Position numbers and translations under genes: made by a program | Source: Colimorpha sp045639845 | Lineage (GTDB): Bacteria > Bacteroidota > Bacteroidia > Bacteroidales > P3 | Assembly: GCA_045639845.1 (NCBI GenBank) | Contig: JAZUDW010000061.1 | Location: 1-10,573, forward strand | Direction: 5' to 3' | DNA: 10,573 nt | In this document: one piece after another, positions 8,275-10,573 of the stretch | Position numbering within the stretch: the stretch's first letter is position 1 | Layout of the letters: every line of letters starts with the position of its first letter | Notes under the pieces: generated by a model | Database searches by the model: none | What the model was told of the DNA's origin: nothing | The model's input: only the letters and a program-made list of their open reading frames with translations

Positions 8275-8736
8275 ATGAGCAACACAAAACTCTGTACTTT
8301 AGCACTCATCTTCTCTGCCTGCGCCCTTTTCTGCTGTTGCGAAGAGCCCAATTCTTCTTTCGACGAACCCATCGACTACGCCACAGCTGTCATAGGCTCT
8401 TGGAGCGTTGACCTCGGACAAAGCTACGAGTCGTACACCGAAGCCGGCACCACCGACATCGAATATATGGAATGGGCAGAATCCATCACCCTCACCTTCG
8501 ATACCAACAACACGCTCACCTATCTAGCCATGATAGGCGTAGAAGACACCTGGCAGGACACCTATTCCATTCACGGAGACACCCTCTACTGGGATGTGAA
8601 GCCCTATGTGATCAGCCAGCTCGACAACAGCCGGCTGGTGATGGAATACAGCAAGACCCGTACATTCAACAATGCCGGCGGCAACGAGGTGACAACCAAC
8701 GTGACCAAGCATTACGAAATGACCCGTCTGCCATAG
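8275..8736 (+). CDS. Lipocalin-like lipoprotein of unknown function
   Basis: A 153-residue protein with a short hydrophobic N-terminus (LCTLALIFSACALFCCC). The lipidated Cys may be C16 (FSA-C) or one of C20-22, so the exact processing site is unclear. After a Ser/Glu/Asp-rich spacer the mature part has VIGSWSVD (39-46), ITLTFDTNNTLTY (71-83), DTYSIHGDTLYWD (95-107) and DNSRLVMEYSKT (117-128). This series of paired beta strands starting with a GxW motif is typical of small lipocalin-like lipoproteins of Bacteroidota. It lies 72 bp behind the OmpA gene with no clear terminator or promoter between, so shared transcription is possible. No ligand can be inferred. Confidence 0.8.
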   Translation: MSNTKLCTLALIFSACALFCCCEEPNSSFDEPIDYATAVIGSWSVDLGQSYESYTEAGTTDIEYMEWAESITLTFDTNNTLTYLAMIGVEDTWQDTYSIHGDTLYWDVKPYVISQLDNSRLVMEYSKTRTFNNAGGNEVTTNVTKHYEMTRLP

Positions 8737-8845
8737 TGATCGGACATCAGGTTCAATGTCACACCAATAGAAAGCCAACAACAGAACCTATATTTTTCAT
8801 AGATAACAAATAGAATTTTCCAGAAAAAAAACAAGACCACTTCAA

Positions 8846-9070
8846 ATGAAGAAAACACTCATAACATTAGGAATATTAACCCTTCTCAGCCTCACTTCGT
8901 GCAATAAGGGAAAAACATGTCGCTGCACCGTTTTGGGCGAACAGACTATACGGATTATCGAACTCGACAAAGGCGACTGCAAAGACCTCCACTTTGTATT
9001 CTACGACCGCGACTTCCTCCACCCCGACCTCACCGACTCGGTGCTCTGTACTGATCACGCTTGGGAATAA
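8846..9070 (+). CDS. Cys-rich mini-lipoprotein, copy 1
   Basis: A 74-residue protein with a type II signal peptide: MKK, a hydrophobic core LITLGILTLLSL, and the lipobox LTSC with lipid-bearing Cys19. The mature peptide is only about 56 residues and holds four further cysteines (C25, C27, C45, C68), starting CNKGKTCRCT. It aligns with the gene at 9321-9605: both have Cys +6 and +8 from the lipid Cys as a CRC motif, then a Cys-Lys pair, then a last Cys 23-25 residues later. They are therefore paralogues. The four cysteines could form two disulfides in the periplasm or bind a metal; neither is shown. The family looks like a set of tiny Bacteroidota lipoproteins with a C-x-C motif but no named function. 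Confidence 0.82.
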   Translation: MKKTLITLGILTLLSLTSCNKGKTCRCTVLGEQTIRIIELDKGDCKDLHFVFYDRDFLHPDLTDSVLCTDHAWE

Positions 9071-9092
9071 TTCAATATCAGTAATGAATGTG

Positions 9093-9113
9093 AGTGATGG
9101 GTAAATAGTGATG
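9093..9113. repeat. Heptamer run AGTGATG/GGTAAAT/AGTGATG
   Basis: Three 7-bp units in phase, the outer two identical. The unit resembles those at 9638-9658 and 9696-9716, suggesting a degenerate outlying part of the same repeat family. Confidence 0.45.
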
Positions 9114-9125
9114 CTTTTGAGTAAC

Positions 9126-9177
9126 CAGTGAACAGACAATACTGCCTAGAACATACATCTGTCCAGTCTCTGATCAC
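9126..9177 (+). repeat. Heptamer-type intergenic repeat, copy 1
   Basis: The copy begins CAGTGAACAGACAATACTG and ends TCTCTGATCAC. Both ends recur in reverse complement at 9637-9716: CAGTGAACA, CAGACAATAC and TCTCTGATCAC are exact, with a more diverged middle and a 7-bp difference in the first part. It lies upstream of the second mini-lipoprotein gene in the gap 9071-9320. Confidence 0.65.
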
Positions 9178-9216
9178 AAAACAATGAACCAAACAACAAC
9201 CCATCAAGGAGCACAA

Positions 9217-9289
9217 AAAAGAAACACACATCTCATCACTGATCAACAAAAGAAACACTTGCCGGATCACTGATCACTAAAAAGAAACC
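9217..9289 (+). repeat. 31-bp tandem repeat, about 2.3 copies
   Basis: Unit 1 (9217-9247) and unit 2 (9248-9278) both start AAAAGAAACAC and share ATCACTGATCA near the end. They agree at 23 of 31 positions by my count. A third partial copy AAAAAGAAACC follows (9279-9289). The ATCACTGATCA part contains the same GATCACT heptamer as the neighbouring repeats. It ends about 30 bp before the ATG at 9321, so it may lie in the promoter or leader of that gene. Confidence 0.65.
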
Positions 9290-9320
9290 ATTCACCAACC
9301 TTATCCCCTCTATTAAGCCA

Positions 9321-9605
9321 ATGAAAACGCGCAAAAAAATACTTATCATAGCAACCTTTATCCTCGTAGCAGCCTTCGGAGCTTGCCAAAAAAGCCGCTA
9401 CTGCCGCTGCATCACCACCGAGACCCCTGTACCCGATACCGTTATCGTCAACATGGAACGGAACATGAGCTGCAAACGCATCATGAACATGGGAACCGAA
9501 GCCCTCGTCGATGGACAAACTCAAGTCACCGTCCACTCCTACACATGCGAGAAGATTCATAAGGACACCGTTCCCACCATAGCCCACCTTCCCTACGAGG
9601 ACTAA
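9321..9605 (+). CDS. Cys-rich mini-lipoprotein, copy 2
   Basis: A 94-residue paralogue of the protein at 8846-9070. It has a basic start MKTRKK, a hydrophobic core IILIIATFILVAAF-like stretch and the lipobox FGAC with Cys22. The mature part begins CQKSRYCRCI, giving the same C-x5-C-x-C spacing as copy 1. C51 is in SCKRI and C76 in YTCEK. It is longer than copy 1 by a Gly/Thr/Val-rich segment between the last two cysteines. The signal peptide predicts export and membrane anchoring. The gene lies between inverted copies of an intergenic repeat (9126-9177 and 9637-9716). No TAnnTTTG core was found in front of it. Function unknown; disulfide or metal binding is only a possibility. Confidence 0.83.
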   Translation: MKTRKKILIIATFILVAAFGACQKSRYCRCITTETPVPDTVIVNMERNMSCKRIMNMGTEALVDGQTQVTVHSYTCEKIHKDTVPTIAHLPYED

Positions 9606-9636
9606 AGAAACAACACTGTCGAATAGGATAACTGAA

Positions 9637-9716
9637 CAGTGATCAGTGATGAGTGATCAGAGAAAAGACAAAGGTACAAGCCAGTCTGTATTGTCTGATC
9701 ATTGTTCACTGATCAC
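9637..9716 (-). repeat. Heptamer-type intergenic repeat, copy 2 (inverted)
   Basis: The left part is three in-phase 7-bp units AGTGATC, AGTGATG, AGTGATC (9638-9658). The right part is TGATCAT, TGTTCAC, TGATCAC (9696-9716). The two parts are imperfect inverted repeats around about 35 bp, so the region can fold as a hairpin. Read on the minus strand it aligns with the copy at 9126-9177. It lies between the second mini-lipoprotein gene and the MauE-like gene and could act as a weak terminator, though there is no U-run. Confidence 0.65.
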
Positions 9717-9832
9717 CCCCAAAATAATCACCCAACTCAACACCTTCTAAACTCCCTCCCCAACGCTCCTTCATGCACTCATCCACTCCTTCTCGATACA
9801 GATCCTCGCACGGAGCTACATGCGTAGCCCTT

Positions 9833-10573
9833 ATGTTGAAGTATCTGCTTTCGGCACTCTTCTTCTTCTCGGCAGCTGCCAAGATAGCCAGTATCGACGC
9901 CTTCGACCTCTACATATACTCATTCCACCTCTTTTCCTATAGCCTCAGCGCACTCATAGCCCGCATGGCCATCGCTGCCGAGCTGGTGCTCGCATTGTGG
10001 CTCACCAGCGGATATCGAAGTCGTCTGAGCTTCGTAGCCACCACCACCTTCCTTGGCCTCCTCACCCTCTTTCTGGTCTATGCACAGCTCATCGGGCGAA
10101 CAGACAGTTGCCACTGCTTCGGAGCTCTGCTACCCTTCACACCCCTCCAGTCCATCGTCAAGAATGCGGTGTTGCTCATCATCGCCTTTGCCGCCTGGCA
10201 CTGGCACCCGTCATCCAGTCGCACCCATTGGGTTGTAGCCCACTATCTACCCCTTGTGCCCCTCTTTCTGCTGCTGGGTCTCGCACTCATGGGCCGAGCC
10301 CATTTGCGCAACATCGACGCACTATGTCTCACCATTCTCTATTCCCTGCTCTCGCTCGAGTCTGTCGTCTCCACCTTTGGCTGGAGCCGTCGTCCCTGGA
10401 TCATAGCCCTCTTGACCCTCGCTCCCATCATAACCGTGGTGGTCCAATACCCGCCCTATGGATGGTTCTCCTACCACGGACAGCCTGTGGTGAACAGCGA
10501 AGCCTACTATCAGAGTCTGCCCCACGCCTCCACCATCGGAGGCCCCTCCCCCACCTCGCAACGTCAGCTAATA
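9833..10573 (+). CDS. MauE/DoxX-like multi-helix membrane protein, 3'-truncated by window edge
   Basis: 247 codons are open to the window end. Hydrophobic helices lie at about 3-19, 37-58, 65-88, 103-122, 134-154, 160-180 and 189-205. Between helices 3 and 4 sits DSCHCFGALLPF (residues 91-102), with C93 and C95. A C-x-CFG motif at this place is characteristic of the MauE family of redox-associated four-helix membrane proteins, thought to help disulfide or quinone-linked thiol chemistry. The first 125 residues fit that family; the next helices are an extension I do not recognise. After residue 205 a polar, probably periplasmic, segment begins (QYPPYGWFSYHGQP), which in relatives may lead to another domain. 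An in-frame ATG at 9773 exists, but 9833 gives the better membrane start. Neighbouring Cys-rich lipoproteins make a thiol link conceivable. Confidence 0.78.
   Translation, partial: MLKYLLSALFFFSAAAKIASIDAFDLYIYSFHLFSYSLSALIARMAIAAELVLALWLTSGYRSRLSFVATTTFLGLLTLFLVYAQLIGRTDSCHCFGALLPFTPLQSIVKNAVLLIIAFAAWHWHPSSSRTHWVVAHYLPLVPLFLLLGLALMGRAHLRNIDALCLTILYSLLSLESVVSTFGWSRRPWIIALLTLAPIITVVVQYPPYGWFSYHGQPVVNSEAYYQSLPHASTIGGPSPTSQRQLI

Noticed and set aside
9093..9716. Possible CRISPR-like array
   Set aside because: The units are 7 bp and 31 bp direct repeats without unique spacers of constant length, and no cas gene is nearby.
9920..10561. Minus-strand open frames of 64 and 79 codons
   Set aside because: Lie opposite the MauE-like gene, whose continuous 247-codon frame with helices and CHCFG is far more convincing.

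Overview
The window looks like a chromosomal stretch from a member of the Bacteroidota, most likely order Bacteroidales. Several upstream regions carry the Bacteroidota-type promoter core TAnnTTTG, and one has TTTG exactly 19 bases further upstream. Most starts lack a Shine-Dalgarno sequence. The gene families (ATP-type PEP carboxykinase, pyruvate phosphate dikinase, a Bacteroidota-style HU protein, an OmpA-domain protein with a beta-sandwich front half, small lipoproteins) also fit. The genus cannot be told from the sequence alone.

Left part (1-4402, all minus strand): the 3'-truncated pckA lies 35 bp behind ppdK, and the two look like one transcription unit controlling the PEP/pyruvate/oxaloacetate node. 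Upstream is an HU gene with its own promoter and a clear intrinsic terminator.

Middle part (4403-6530): two pairs of small minus-strand genes. The first pair encodes two-helix membrane proteins joined by a GTGA overlap and an unusually perfect Shine-Dalgarno sequence. The second pair encodes a membrane-anchored J-domain-like protein and a conserved partner of unknown function. Two related non-coding elements with inverted ends (65 bp and 242 bp), each flanked by a 3-bp direct repeat, sit beside the first pair. They look like miniature inverted-repeat transposable elements. The larger carries three compact hairpins.

Right part (6866-10573, plus strand): a secreted OmpA-domain protein, a lipocalin-like lipoprotein, and two paralogous Cys-rich mini-lipoproteins. 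The second mini-lipoprotein gene is bracketed by inverted copies of a heptamer-rich repeat. Last is the start of a multi-helix MauE-like membrane protein with a CHCFG redox-type motif, running off the window.

The plus strand is strongly C-rich and G-poor even between genes. This suggests that the minus strand is the leading strand and that ppdK, pckA and hup are transcribed along with replication. No transposase, CRISPR array, tRNA or rRNA was seen. The least explained parts are the two-member MITE-like family with its hairpin cargo and the repeat-bracketed Cys-rich lipoproteins. Neither shows proof of a new defence or mobile system.
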